DNA of 64,000 nucleotides from DATGUP01 sp035301265 (GTDB lineage Bacteria > Bacillota > Bacilli > Bacillales > Amphibacillaceae): contig DATGUP010000001.1 of NCBI GenBank assembly GCA_035301265.1, forward strand, positions 1 through 64,000. The letters are read 5' to 3'. Both the position numbers and the translations under genes were made by a program. Each line of letters starts with the position of its first letter. Position 1 is the first letter of the stretch. Positions 51,622 through 60,193 of this stretch are shown one piece after another. The notes under the pieces were generated by a model. It ran no database searches, had not been told where the DNA came from, and saw nothing but the letters and a program-made list of their open reading frames with translations.

Positions 51622-53274
51622 CTATTGCTGTTTCCTTTTTCTTATCTGTTCAATCGTCGTTGACACAGAAATTCGCTCCCCATCTATCATAATTTCAATC
51701 ACAACAGGATGCACTTTGCCGACCGCTTGGTCTAATGCCTCGGCAAATTCTTCGAGCGTCTGTACACAATATCCAATTGCCCCTACGCTTTTAGCCAAGT
51801 CAACAAACGATACATCACCCAACCCTGTACCGATCACTTTTTCTGGATAATGCTTTTCCTGGTGCATACGAATCGTCCCATACATTTTATTATTAAAAAC
51901 AAGACATATGACAGGAATGTTGTACCTAACCGCCGTTTCTAATTCGGCCGCTGTCATCATGAAACCGCCGTCACCGGATAAAGAAACGACTTGCTTTTCA
52001 GGAAAGGCTAGCTGTGCTCCAAGTGCTGCCGGCAGCCCATAACCCATTGCACCGGATGTTGGTCCTACATACGAATGTTTTCGAGTAAAAGAATAAAAAG
52101 CATGCAACCACCCGGCGAAATTGCCTGCATCATTTGTCAATAACACATCTTCTGACAACTGTTCTTGCAAACGAAATATGATCTGTTTGATCAAATCATC
52201 ATCGTCCGGGTCGGTTAACCGACTAACCGATACGTATGCTTCTCGGCGATCAGCCGTCCAATCCAGCCACGATTGCGCAACATCCATGGCTAAAAAGGCT
52301 TTTAACGCTTCGCTCATATCCGCAACAATGCCTACTTCAGGTTGATATACTTTGCCAATTGTCGCTGCGTCGATATCAACATGTACAAGCGTTTGTTCAG
52401 AATCGATGATTGAATAGTCCTGTGTCGTTATTTCAGAAAGGCGTGTACCAAGAGCAAGGATCGTATCCGCCCGTTGGACAGTATCGAGAATCTGTCCGTC
52501 CGTACCTAATCCGAGATGACCTGTGTAAAGCGGATGATCATTCGGAAACACATCATGTCGACGAAAAGCAACCATAACAGGGATATGAAATTTTTCCGCA
52601 AAGGAAACGAGCTTATCTTCGCTACATGCGTTTTTGACACCGCCTCCCGCAATGATAAGCGGACGCTTAGCTTGGCGGAGGACGGCTTCCACTGCATGAA
52701 CTTCTGATGAAGCCGGTGCCGGTTGCGGCTTTACAACAGCCGGACCATAATGCATGACAGTTTCGGATGAAAGCACATCTTCAGGCAACGATACCACAAC
52801 AGGTCCTGGTCTACCTGTTTGGGCGATCCGAAAAGCACGTTGTACCAATTCCGACATCCGATCGGGGTCGGTCACTTCGACCGCCCATTTCGCAATAGGG
52901 CTAAAATAACGCTCCAAGTCGATTTCTTGAAACCCTTCTCGCTTCCGAAATTGACTGTGCACTTGGCCGAGAAAAACTATCATTGGCGTTGAGTCTTGAT
53001 ATGCTGTATGCACACCGATTGATAAATTCGCAGCGCCAACACCGCGTGTAGCAAGCACTACCCCTGGCTTTAAGCTTGACTGAGCATACCCTTCAGCCAT
53101 AAAAGCTGCCCCACCCTCGTGCCGCGCGGATATTAGACGAATCGCCGGTTCATCATAAAGGGCATCGAGCAATGGCAAATAACTCTCACCAGGTACACAA
53201 AACACATAGCCGATACCTTCACGTTTTATACATTCGACGATGACTTGGGCGGCTGTTGTTTTTGTTTTATGCAT
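51622..53274 (-). CDS. ThDP-dependent acetolactate-synthase-like enzyme, proposed 2-oxoadipate decarboxylase
   Basis: Thiamine-diphosphate enzyme of 550 residues in three domains: Pyr (1-165, catalytic Glu in ARHEGGAAFMAEGYA near residue 53), central Rossmann-like (185-330) and PP (365-530, ThDP/Mg motif SGDGGFMMTAAELETAVRYN with NN 28 residues on). Family members include acetolactate synthase and many 2-oxoacid decarboxylases. Here it is translationally coupled (8-base overlap) to an aminotransferase in a lysine-degradation operon, with no ilvN- or branched-chain genes near. I infer decarboxylation of 2-oxoadipate to glutarate semialdehyde. That activity is not established for this group as far as I know. 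Confidence 0.75.
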   Translation of the reverse strand: MHKTKTTAAQVIVECIKREGIGYVFCVPGESYLPLLDALYDEPAIRLISARHEGGAAFMAEGYAQSSLKPGVVLATRGVGAANLSIGVHTAYQDSTPMIVFLGQVHSQFRKREGFQEIDLERYFSPIAKWAVEVTDPDRMSELVQRAFRIAQTGRPGPVVVSLPEDVLSSETVMHYGPAVVKPQPAPASSEVHAVEAVLRQAKRPLIIAGGGVKNACSEDKLVSFAEKFHIPVMVAFRRHDVFPNDHPLYTGHLGLGTDGQILDTVQRADTILALGTRLSEITTQDYSIIDSEQTLVHVDIDAATIGKVYQPEVGIVADMSEALKAFLAMDVAQSWLDWTADRREAYVSVSRLTDPDDDDLIKQIIFRLQEQLSEDVLLTNDAGNFAGWLHAFYSFTRKHSYVGPTSGAMGYGLPAALGAQLAFPEKQVVSLSGDGGFMMTAAELETAVRYNIPVICLVFNNKMYGTIRMHQEKHYPEKVIGTGLGDVSFVDLAKSVGAIGYCVQTLEEFAEALDQAVGKVHPVVIEIMIDGERISVSTTIEQIRKRKQQ

Positions 53275-54451
53275 TCGTTTGCCTCTCCTTCCAAACCAAC
53301 GTACTCATACGCTCAGTCGCCTCTATTAAACGCTCGAGTGAAACGGTTAGCGCCATGCGGAAATACCCTTCCCCCGACGGTCCAAATGCCGATCCAGGAG
53401 TAATGATCACTCCAGCTTCTTTCAGCAGACGATCCGCAAACGATACAGAATCAAAACCGTCCGGCACACGCGCCCAAATAAAAATAGTTCCTCGCGGTCG
53501 ATCGGCATGAATTCCCATTTTCTTTAACCCCCGATACACAACATCCATACGCTTTTGAAATACCTGATTGTTCGCTCTCACCGTCGATAAATCACTTTTT
53601 AATGCGGCCGCTGCTGCTTTTTGAATTGGAATAAATTGACCTGAATCGATATTGCTTTTCATTGTTGTTAAAGCCTGAATGACCTCTTTATTCCCGACTG
53701 CATAACCGATGCGCCATCCCGTCATACAAAAGCTCTTAGACAGTGATCCCATTTCAATCGCCCGAGATTTTGCTCCGGGAACTTGTAAAACGCTTGGCGC
53801 CTTGTAATCATCAAATGTCACCAAATCATACGCTGCATCGTGAACAATCAACAAATCTTTTTCTTCCGCTAATGCAATCGCTTTCATAAATACCGATAAA
53901 TCGACAGTCGCTGCAGTCGGATTCGCTGGATAGTTCAACAGCAGCAACTTTGCTTTTTCAAAAGCAGCATCTGAAATATGGTCGAAAAACGGCGCATAAC
54001 CTTTATCTGCATCAAGCGGTAAATAAAACGTTTCCCCGCCAGCTAGATGCACAGCTTTTTGGTATACAGGATAGCCCGGATCAGGAACCATGACTGTATC
54101 CCCTGGGTTAATCACCGTCTGGATTAAATGGGCAATCCCTTCTTTAGATCCGATCAATGCCAGCACTTCTGTCTCCGGATCAAGTTCAACTCCGTAACGA
54201 CGGTGATAAAATGCTGCTACAGCTTCTTTAAATTCTCGGATGCCACTATATGGAGCGTAGCGATGGTTGACTGGATATTTTACTGCTTCTATCAATTGAT
54301 CGATGACAAAGTTCGGTGTTGGCAAATCCGGTGCCCCAATTCCAAGATCAATCACATCGATTCCTTCAGATACGAGCTGTTTTTTCCGGCTTTGTAACTC
54401 GGCAAATAAATACGGCGGGAGATGTTTAATTTTATTCGCAACGAATGCCAT
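53267..54451 (-). CDS. class I/II aminotransferase, proposed 2-aminoadipate aminotransferase
   Basis: PLP-dependent aminotransferase of fold type I, first gene of the minus-strand operon. The 394-residue product has the substrate loop DLGIGAPDLPTP, GSKEGIAHL, NYPANPTAAT, the PLP-phenol-binding DAAYDLV and the Schiff-base Lys in SLSKSFCMTGWRIGY, and Arg in GYFRMAL for carboxylate binding. It is closest in style to LL-diaminopimelate/aspartate aminotransferase-like enzymes. Use of 2-aminoadipate is inferred from the operon. The ATG at 54451 has GGGAGGG upstream; a GTG two codons earlier opens the frame. Confidence 0.83.
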   Translation of the reverse strand: MAFVANKIKHLPPYLFAELQSRKKQLVSEGIDVIDLGIGAPDLPTPNFVIDQLIEAVKYPVNHRYAPYSGIREFKEAVAAFYHRRYGVELDPETEVLALIGSKEGIAHLIQTVINPGDTVMVPDPGYPVYQKAVHLAGGETFYLPLDADKGYAPFFDHISDAAFEKAKLLLLNYPANPTAATVDLSVFMKAIALAEEKDLLIVHDAAYDLVTFDDYKAPSVLQVPGAKSRAIEMGSLSKSFCMTGWRIGYAVGNKEVIQALTTMKSNIDSGQFIPIQKAAAAALKSDLSTVRANNQVFQKRMDVVYRGLKKMGIHADRPRGTIFIWARVPDGFDSVSFADRLLKEAGVIITPGSAFGPSGEGYFRMALTVSLERLIEATERMSTLVWKERQTNA

Positions 54452-54474
54452 TCTCACCCTCCCATTTTATTTTT

Positions 54475-54489
54475 TGAAATGACATTTCA
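54475..54489. promoter_or_regulatory. 15-base palindromic operator of the lysine operon
   Basis: TGAAATG-A-CATTTCA is a perfect 7-1-7 inverted repeat. It lies between the transcription start predicted from the promoter at 54506-54534 and the ribosome site of the aminotransferase gene. Length and symmetry suit an IclR-family dimer. Confidence 0.6.
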
Positions 54490-54505
54490 TATAGGGTTTG
54501 ATTTA

Positions 54506-54534
54506 AGTATAAAAGAAACGTTATGTTTTTGCAA
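54506..54534 (-). promoter_or_regulatory. SigA promoter of the lysine-catabolism operon
   Basis: Minus-strand TTGCAA (54529-54534) and TATACT (54506-54511) with a 17-base spacer. The start of transcription would be about 54499. From 54535 to 54796 there is no gene, only AT-rich sequence. Confidence 0.7.
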
Positions 54535-54796
54535 ATGTTCTTAAAATATAGATATGCACTTTTGTTCAGTATATTTATTCGAGTTCATTGCCCCTTTTCT
54601 TATATTCGTTTCGATCATACATATAAAGAGAATCTATGCTATTTCTTTTCTTACATATACAATCGTTTTCCAACTTCATCCTGGGGAAGATGTTAAACTT
54701 TTGTAGGACAGAAAAGATTGACAGGTGAGTGGATCACTGTCTTAAACATACACCTATCGTTACATTAACAAGTGAACTTGAACAAACGATTGTGCT

Positions 54797-54823
54797 AAAA
54801 AAGGCCGGCTAACCAAACCGACC
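54797..54823 (-). terminator. terminator of the 224-residue hypothetical gene
   Basis: On the minus strand GGTCGG pairs with CCGGCC (one G-T pair) around nine bases and is followed by TTTTTTAG. Confidence 0.75.
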
Positions 54824-54831
54824 CTGATGCA

Positions 54832-55503
54832 TTAAATTTCTCCATCAATTCGATAGACGAGTGTGTACTTCGCTTCATCGAACAATTCGTTCACTTGTGT
54901 GCGTTTGCCATGACCAAAAATGACCTCATTTTCTGTCATAGCTACAATCATCGCCTTGACATCCTGTTCGTTATCCCAATAAATATCTCCAACAACAGGT
55001 TTTACCTTATTATCATTTTCAATCAAATAGGAAATGGATTCGTCTTCTATTTTCTGTTCTTCTGGGACCAAACTTTTATCGTAATAGGCAATTTCTTGGC
55101 TTCCTTCTTTTCGACCCGGTACAAGAACGACATATTCGTGATGTTCAACGCCATTATCCCTTGTTGTTGTCACATTACCATCTTCCACTTTAGCTACTTT
55201 CTCAATATCGTTGAGGGAATAGTGATCTAGAAAATCTGGCGCAGGCCTTGTGATCAAAATATAATCACCAGGATTCGGCTTCGCATCCTTATCGATTGTA
55301 TAGCGCTTTCCATAAAAAATAAATGTATCGTTATGCTGCGGTCTATAATAATGGATGTCACTTGCTCTTGTCAAAATTTGTTTCATATCTTTTAGCCGAT
55401 ACAGATGAACAGATTTTTTAAACATCGGTTTAACCGAATACACTTTATGCAATTCATTCTTATAAAAAACAAACTGACCTTTTCGAACCTGAAATAATTT
55501 CAT
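54832..55503 (-). CDS. conserved hypothetical protein, 224 residues
   Basis: No family that I can name. The sequence is soluble, with no signal peptide, and looks like two or more small beta-barrel modules: MKLFQVRKGQFVFYKNELHKVYSVKPMF..SVHLYRLKDM near the start and a similar PGDYILI/GDIYWDNEQDVKAMIV pattern later, suggestive of SH3/KOW-like repeats. The ATG at 55503 has AAGGAGG ten bases upstream; the frame opens 11 codons earlier. It is a single gene with its own terminator, upstream of nothing obvious. A role in nucleic-acid or peptidoglycan binding is only a guess from the barrel-like pattern. Confidence 0.6.
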   Translation of the reverse strand: MKLFQVRKGQFVFYKNELHKVYSVKPMFKKSVHLYRLKDMKQILTRASDIHYYRPQHNDTFIFYGKRYTIDKDAKPNPGDYILITRPAPDFLDHYSLNDIEKVAKVEDGNVTTTRDNGVEHHEYVVLVPGRKEGSQEIAYYDKSLVPEEQKIEDESISYLIENDNKVKPVVGDIYWDNEQDVKAMIVAMTENEVIFGHGKRTQVNELFDEAKYTLVYRIDGEI

Positions 55504-55646
55504 ACGGCTTCCGCCTCCTTTGAACTCATGATGCATCCATATTATACATGTTTCACCTCGATTTTCCCATACTTATAATTGCCTTAAATTGAACAGACAA
55601 AAACTCGAAGGAAACAATGCTTTCTCCTAGTTTATGTTTAATGCGA

Positions 55647-56282
55647 TTATTTTACAACTCTAAACAACCGACAGGCGGATGCATAGCTGTCTTCCGCTTG
55701 GCTGATCGCAGAAATAACCGCGATGCCTGTTGCGCCACTTTGCATCACATGAGGGGCAGAGTCGTTTGTAATCCCGCCTATCGCCACGATAGGAATTGTA
55801 TCCGTTCGATTTCGTATATCTTTTAAACCGGTCAACCCAATCGGATTCATCGCATTTTCTTTGGTAAACGTCTGGTAAATCGGTCCGACACCGATATAAT
55901 CAGCGCCTTGTTTCTCCGCCTGAACGGCTTCATCTGGATTGGATACGGAGACTCCGATCATGTAATGACTGGGGACGCGTTTGTGCACATATTGGATGGA
56001 TTCATCATTTTGACCGATATGGATCCCATCTGCATCCAAATCATTGGCGAGTTCCACATCATCGTTTACAATAAATGGGATGTTATAATTTCGACACTTT
56101 TGACGCAATTGCCAGCCAAGCTCACGTTTTTCAGCACCTGTTTTAGCATTTACCCCTTTCTCGCGAAACTGAAACATGGTGATACCGCCTTTAATAGCTT
56201 GTTCCAGAACACGTAGTGGATCTTTGTTCGTATTATTGCTTCCCATAATGAAATATAAGCGAAATTTTGCTTCATCAACCAT
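55647..56282 (-). CDS. thiE: thiamine phosphate synthase ThiE
   Basis: Joins the HMP-pyrophosphate and thiazole phosphate to make thiamine phosphate. The TIM-barrel product of 211 residues has QFREKG (about 38-43), FIVNDDVELANDLDADGIHIGQND, GVSVSNPDEA, DYIGVGPIYQTFTKENA and VAIGGIT, all family motifs. It overlaps thiM by 8 bases and is last in the thi operon. Confidence 0.93.
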   Translation of the reverse strand: MVDEAKFRLYFIMGSNNTNKDPLRVLEQAIKGGITMFQFREKGVNAKTGAEKRELGWQLRQKCRNYNIPFIVNDDVELANDLDADGIHIGQNDESIQYVHKRVPSHYMIGVSVSNPDEAVQAEKQGADYIGVGPIYQTFTKENAMNPIGLTGLKDIRNRTDTIPIVAIGGITNDSAPHVMQSGATGIAVISAISQAEDSYASACRLFRVVK

Positions 56283-57081
56283 GCTTTGTCTTCTCCTTCA
56301 GTGTAAATTCTTCTAAAGCACTATCATCTGCAATCGTTTGATCCTCGAGCAAATAAAGTTGATCGAGAAACGCTGGTATAAACGATCCAGATCCAGCCGC
56401 TTTTTCGCGAGCGATCTCTGCGGCTATCCCATAGCCTGCAACTGCTTTGACAGATGCTCGGTATACATCCTTTGCCACACTTATAAATGCGCCGCTAACA
56501 GCTGTTAGCAAACATCCTGTTCCTGTAATATACGGAAGCATCGCTGATCCGTTACGACAGAGCGTGACGTGATGTCCATCCGTTACAACATCGGTTTTTC
56601 CAGTTGACATAACAACAGTTTGATATTTTTGAGCAACTTCAGCAGCCACGTGCGGATCATTTTCACCAATAAGTGAATCCGTCCCCTTCACCTCATCGGA
56701 TCCATCACTGAGAAAGGCTATCTCACCAGCGTTACCTCGAATAGCTGCAACATCAATTGTTGATAAAATATCGTAAATGACATTCGTGCGAAACGGTGTA
56801 ACACCAATGGCGACCGGATCGAGAATAACTGGTATCCCTTTTTTGTTGGCTGTCTGTCCAGCAACAAGCATGGCCTCCGCTTGATCTTTTGTTAACGTTC
56901 CGACATTCAAAATGACTGCATCGGCATGTTTAGCGAAATCTTCCGCCTCCTGCAATGCATTGGCCATGACGGGAGAGGCCCCGATTGCCAACAGGCCATT
57001 GGCTGAAAAATTGGCTACAACATCGTTGGTAATATTGTATATTAGGGGATTTTTAGCCTTAATTTTCGCTAACAGATCCAT
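56275..57081 (-). CDS. thiM: hydroxyethylthiazole kinase ThiM
   Basis: Salvage kinase that phosphorylates 4-methyl-5-(2-hydroxyethyl)thiazole. The 268-residue product has NITNDVVANFSANGLLAIGASPVMA at the start, VILDPVAIGVTPFR, RGNAGEIAFL and the ribokinase-like catalytic region TGTGCLLTAVSGAF. It directly follows thiD (no gap) and overlaps thiE. Confidence 0.93.
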   Translation of the reverse strand: MDLLAKIKAKNPLIYNITNDVVANFSANGLLAIGASPVMANALQEAEDFAKHADAVILNVGTLTKDQAEAMLVAGQTANKKGIPVILDPVAIGVTPFRTNVIYDILSTIDVAAIRGNAGEIAFLSDGSDEVKGTDSLIGENDPHVAAEVAQKYQTVVMSTGKTDVVTDGHHVTLCRNGSAMLPYITGTGCLLTAVSGAFISVAKDVYRASVKAVAGYGIAAEIAREKAAGSGSFIPAFLDQLYLLEDQTIADDSALEEFTLKEKTKHG

Positions 57082-57909
57082 TCAAAAAACCTCCTTTTCA
57101 ACGTATGGTACACCTTGCAGACGATACCCCCAATGATTGGTCGGCCCGTTTCCTTTCCCGAGCTCAAGACTGTATTGAATGGCATCAGTAATAAAACCTT
57201 TAGCAATCTCCACGGATTCGACAAGCGGTTTGCCTTTTGCCAATTCGGCTGTGATAACGGCGGAAAATGTGCAGCCTGTTCCATGTGTATGATTAGTGTC
57301 GAAATATTCTGATGAAAAATGGTGTAGCGTTTCCCCATCATAAAGTACATCAATAGGCTGTTTGTTAAAATGACCTCCCGTAACAACAGCGGCTTCGGCG
57401 CGCAGTTGATCGACAATGGCTTTAGCGGCTTTTTCGGCATCGGAAATATTTTTGATTGTTTTATCTAACAAAACTTCAGCTTCAGGAATGTTCGGTGTCA
57501 CCACTGTAGCTAGTGGAACTAACGAATCTCTTAACACATTTTTAGATGTTTGATCCATCAAATGATCGCCGCTTTTAGCTACCATTACAGGATCGATGAC
57601 ATAGCTCACCTTATACTTCTCAATGAATGCAGCGAGGATCTGCATCATCTCGGGATGTGCAAGCATGCCTGATTTGACAACTTGCGGCCGCACGTCGGAA
57701 AAAACGCTGTTTAGCTGTTCTTTGATAAATGGAGCTGGCATGTGTTGAACAGCTTGCACACCGGTTGTGTTTTGTGCCACAACAGATGTGATAACACTCA
57801 TACCATAGACGGTTCGTTCTTGAAATGATTTTAAATCGGCCTGGATACCCGCTCCCCCCGTTGGATCTGTACCAGCAACGGTTAATGCAAGAGGAATGCG
57901 ATGGATCAT
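57082..57909 (-). CDS. thiD: HMP/HMP-phosphate kinase ThiD
   Basis: Two-step kinase making HMP pyrophosphate. The 275-residue product opens MIHRIPLALTVAGTDPTGGAGIQADLKSF and has VIDPVMVAKSGDHLMD and the anion-hole HTHGTGCTFSAVI. The ATG at 57909 is chosen because GGGAGA lies upstream and it starts the family N-terminus; the frame is open through the riboswitch terminator but that part is not coding. First gene of the thi operon and the direct target of the TPP riboswitch. Confidence 0.92.
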   Translation of the reverse strand: MIHRIPLALTVAGTDPTGGAGIQADLKSFQERTVYGMSVITSVVAQNTTGVQAVQHMPAPFIKEQLNSVFSDVRPQVVKSGMLAHPEMMQILAAFIEKYKVSYVIDPVMVAKSGDHLMDQTSKNVLRDSLVPLATVVTPNIPEAEVLLDKTIKNISDAEKAAKAIVDQLRAEAAVVTGGHFNKQPIDVLYDGETLHHFSSEYFDTNHTHGTGCTFSAVITAELAKGKPLVESVEIAKGFITDAIQYSLELGKGNGPTNHWGYRLQGVPYVEKEVF

Positions 57910-57990
57910 TTTACAGTTCTCCCTTCTGTAATAGGAAAATCCATCCGCAGGCAAGCAGTGAAGATCCGTTGCCATATGCTGCTTGGCGAA

Positions 57991-58018
57991 TAAAAAACCA
58001 CCCCGGAATGGAGTGGTT
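57991..58018 (-). terminator. TPP riboswitch terminator (expression platform)
   Basis: On the minus strand AACCACTCC and GGGGTGGTT pair (one G-T) and are followed by TTTTTATT. It lies between the aptamer and thiD, so TPP binding would favour termination. Confidence 0.8.
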
Positions 58019-58063
58019 GTGAATATACTCGTAGCGAATCTCAAATCGGCATATTTCCCATCT

Positions 58064-58150
58064 CCACTTCCCTACGCTAGCATGAACTAGATCAGGTTCA
58101 AAGGGACTAAGATTTCCATCTTATCTCAGCCAAATCGGCGCCCCTAGTGG
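58064..58150 (-). ncRNA. TPP riboswitch aptamer (THI box)
   Basis: On the minus strand the conserved pieces are present in order: CCACT closing stem, AGGGGCGCC, GGCTGAGAT, TCCCTTTGAACCTGATCTAG, then GCTAGCGTAGGGAAGTGG. The outer P1 stem is CCACT (58146-58150) with AGTGG (58064-58068). The P3 stem has a long AGATGGAAATCT-like arm. Upstream of thiD as expected. Confidence 0.95.
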
Positions 58151-58175
58151 ATTTTCCTATGCAATTTGTACTTTT

Positions 58176-58204
58176 ACTAAAACATAGTTAACTTATTTTG
58201 TCAA
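58176..58204 (-). promoter_or_regulatory. SigA promoter of the thi operon
   Basis: Minus-strand TTGACA (58199-58204) and TTTAGT (58176-58181) with a 17-base spacer, just upstream of the riboswitch. Confidence 0.7.
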
Positions 58205-58229
58205 CTGTAACAGCTGTTCACAAGCACCT

Positions 58230-58904
58230 TCATGAAACCGAACGGCGTTTTTTTACAAAGCCTGAAAACAAAATGAGTAAAGTTAACACAATGATTACGA
58301 CATAAACCATAGGACCTTGTAAATGAAGATGGTCTGCCATAAGCTTATCCCTTGTAATCATTTCACCACCTGTCCAGGCAAGAATTCCTGCTCCAATATA
58401 GGCAACCCATACATGTTTGTCCATTATGCGAGTAATCCATTTCGCACCAAAAATCATAATCGGGATACTCACTATAACACCGATAGCGATGATAAGAATA
58501 TGACCATTGGCCGCACCTGCAATCGCGATAACATTATCCAAACTCATAATCGCATCAGCCATAATAATCGTCCAAACTGCTTTCCAAATGCTTCCTGTCG
58601 CCGCAACATCCGTCGTGCGTTCATCTCCAACTAAAACCCGATAAGCAATCCAAAGTAAAAGCACACCGCCGAAAAAATGGACATAAGGAATTTGCAGCAA
58701 ATAAACAATCAATACGGCAAATAAAATGCGCAACAATACCGCTCCACCGGTACCGATCATAATCGCTTTATTTTGTTGCTTTTTCGGCAAATTTTTTGTT
58801 GCCATCGCAATAACAACAGCATTATCACCGGATAATACAATATCGATTGCAATGATTTTTAAAAGGGCAGTGAGAGAGGATGAAGTTAGCTCGATTGCCA
58901 ACAC
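58230..58904 (-). CDS. TerC family membrane protein (YjbE-like)
   Basis: Integral membrane protein with seven predicted helices, 224 residues. The TerC motifs DIVLSGDNAVVIAMATKNLP (residues 21-40) and ADAIMSLDNVIAIAGAANGH each carry Asp/Asn residues in the membrane that are thought to bind metal. Relatives in Bacillus export manganese or assist metalation of secreted enzymes. No yybP-ykoY riboswitch is visible upstream. The start is GTG at 58904 with AAGGTGG seven bases before it. Confidence 0.85.
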   Translation of the reverse strand: MLAIELTSSSLTALLKIIAIDIVLSGDNAVVIAMATKNLPKKQQNKAIMIGTGGAVLLRILFAVLIVYLLQIPYVHFFGGVLLLWIAYRVLVGDERTTDVAATGSIWKAVWTIIMADAIMSLDNVIAIAGAANGHILIIAIGVIVSIPIMIFGAKWITRIMDKHVWVAYIGAGILAWTGGEMITRDKLMADHLHLQGPMVYVVIIVLTLLILFSGFVKKRRSVS

Positions 58905-59081
58905 AATGGGGCCACCTTCCTGTAAAAAACAACCGTGTTATACATACTTTTTCTTTTTGCTTACAAACTATACGGTTTTTGCGAGACAGTGAATCATTCG
59001 ATTGAGCAATGCGACAACGTTCATTTGTAGTTCGCTATCATATCAGCCATATCCTACCCAGAAACGCGCGAGCAAATATTA

Positions 59082-60134
59082 CTACCGGACCCCTTCATCC
59101 ATATGCGCAAAAGGCAACTCGGTGTTTACTTCACCCCAAATTCGGTTTGTTTTCAGATTCTTCCCTTTTAACCATGCGGAAAAATCGATGACGAACGGTT
59201 CTCTATCACCACCAAGGGCAAACCAAGCTTGCTTGCGTTTGGGCAAATAAGCCGACGTATGGATCGTACCAGCCCAATTCTTGTATTGATCAGAAAAGAC
59301 ACCTCGATCCGTGTCATTTAACAATCGAAATGCCTGCTCTGCATCGTTAATCACCTTTTGCTGATGTTGCATAGCCTCCAACCGTTGATAAGAATCAATT
59401 AAATAACGGCGGTTTTCATCCGTCAGTTTTTCGAAGTGATTTGTACAAACATTGGCTTGGCGAACAGCGATGCTTCTAGGTGTCGCTTCGACAACATATG
59501 TTTCTTCTTGTTCATCCAGTACAATATAGCTAAATGAATGACGGTGCGGAAGTTCTTTTAACAGTTCGATAGCCTCATCGACTGTAGCGCATGTCTCCAA
59601 AACGATTCGCGCGATCATATTGCAAATGAACCCGTCACCTGGTTTTTTTCGGTGCATGAAATTATAACCTAGCGCAAGACCTTTCTCATTCATACCATCC
59701 ATACGACCGGTAATCCGCTGCGATGGTCCGAGCACCGCATAGCCTTGATCATCCGGTTGATATAGTGTATAACGTCCCTCATACGTTTTCGGATGGTAAT
59801 CGTAATTACGAACCATATAATCGGCACCGGTCAAAATAGAACAACCGCTTTTCATATATTCAAGGCGATACCCACCAAATTCCTGTAGCACCGCTTCGAT
59901 CGACCAATCGAGCGCATCTTGAAACCCGAGCAATTCCTCCCATATTGCCGGTGCAAATGACTGTAACACGCTTTTTGCTTCGTGTTCATCGATGGCAAAA
60001 CGCGGCTTTCGAGTTTTCCACTGTTTTTTTCTGTTTTCGACCGTTAAGGAATTTTTAAGTTTTTTCCCCTGCATAACCCCAAAATCATAATGGCTACCGC
60101 GAAATTGAATCACATCGCTATAAATTTGTTTCAC
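59082..60134 (-). CDS. C45-type peptidase / acyl-CoA:6-aminopenicillanic acid acyltransferase-like Ntn hydrolase
   Basis: Ntn-hydrolase-like protein of 350 residues. The nucleophile candidate is C98 in KSGCSILTGADYMVRNYDYHP, with RNYDYHP following as in peptidase family C45. Downstream GRMDGMNEKGLALGYNFMH and ARIVLETCATVDEAIELLKELPHRHSFSYIVLD are family motifs. If it is processed at C98, a pro-piece of 97 residues would be removed. The substrate (an amide or short peptide) is unknown. It is a single gene between terC and the ResA-type gene. Confidence 0.78.
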   Translation of the reverse strand: MKQIYSDVIQFRGSHYDFGVMQGKKLKNSLTVENRKKQWKTRKPRFAIDEHEAKSVLQSFAPAIWEELLGFQDALDWSIEAVLQEFGGYRLEYMKSGCSILTGADYMVRNYDYHPKTYEGRYTLYQPDDQGYAVLGPSQRITGRMDGMNEKGLALGYNFMHRKKPGDGFICNMIARIVLETCATVDEAIELLKELPHRHSFSYIVLDEQEETYVVEATPRSIAVRQANVCTNHFEKLTDENRRYLIDSYQRLEAMQHQQKVINDAEQAFRLLNDTDRGVFSDQYKNWAGTIHTSAYLPKRKQAWFALGGDREPFVIDFSAWLKGKNLKTNRIWGEVNTELPFAHMDEGVR

Positions 60135-60193
60135 ACCATCGCCTCCTAGTTCGCGATTTCAACTGCAAACGAGAATCATCTGAGACACCTCGG

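Noticed and set aside
51622..53274. Biosynthetic acetolactate synthase (ilvB)
   Set aside because: No ilvN/ilvC or leu genes are close, and the gene overlaps an aminotransferase inside a lysine-degradation operon; kept as a possible alternative only.
58905..58990. Manganese (yybP-ykoY) riboswitch upstream of the TerC gene
   Set aside because: The short upstream region lacks the conserved loops of that class.
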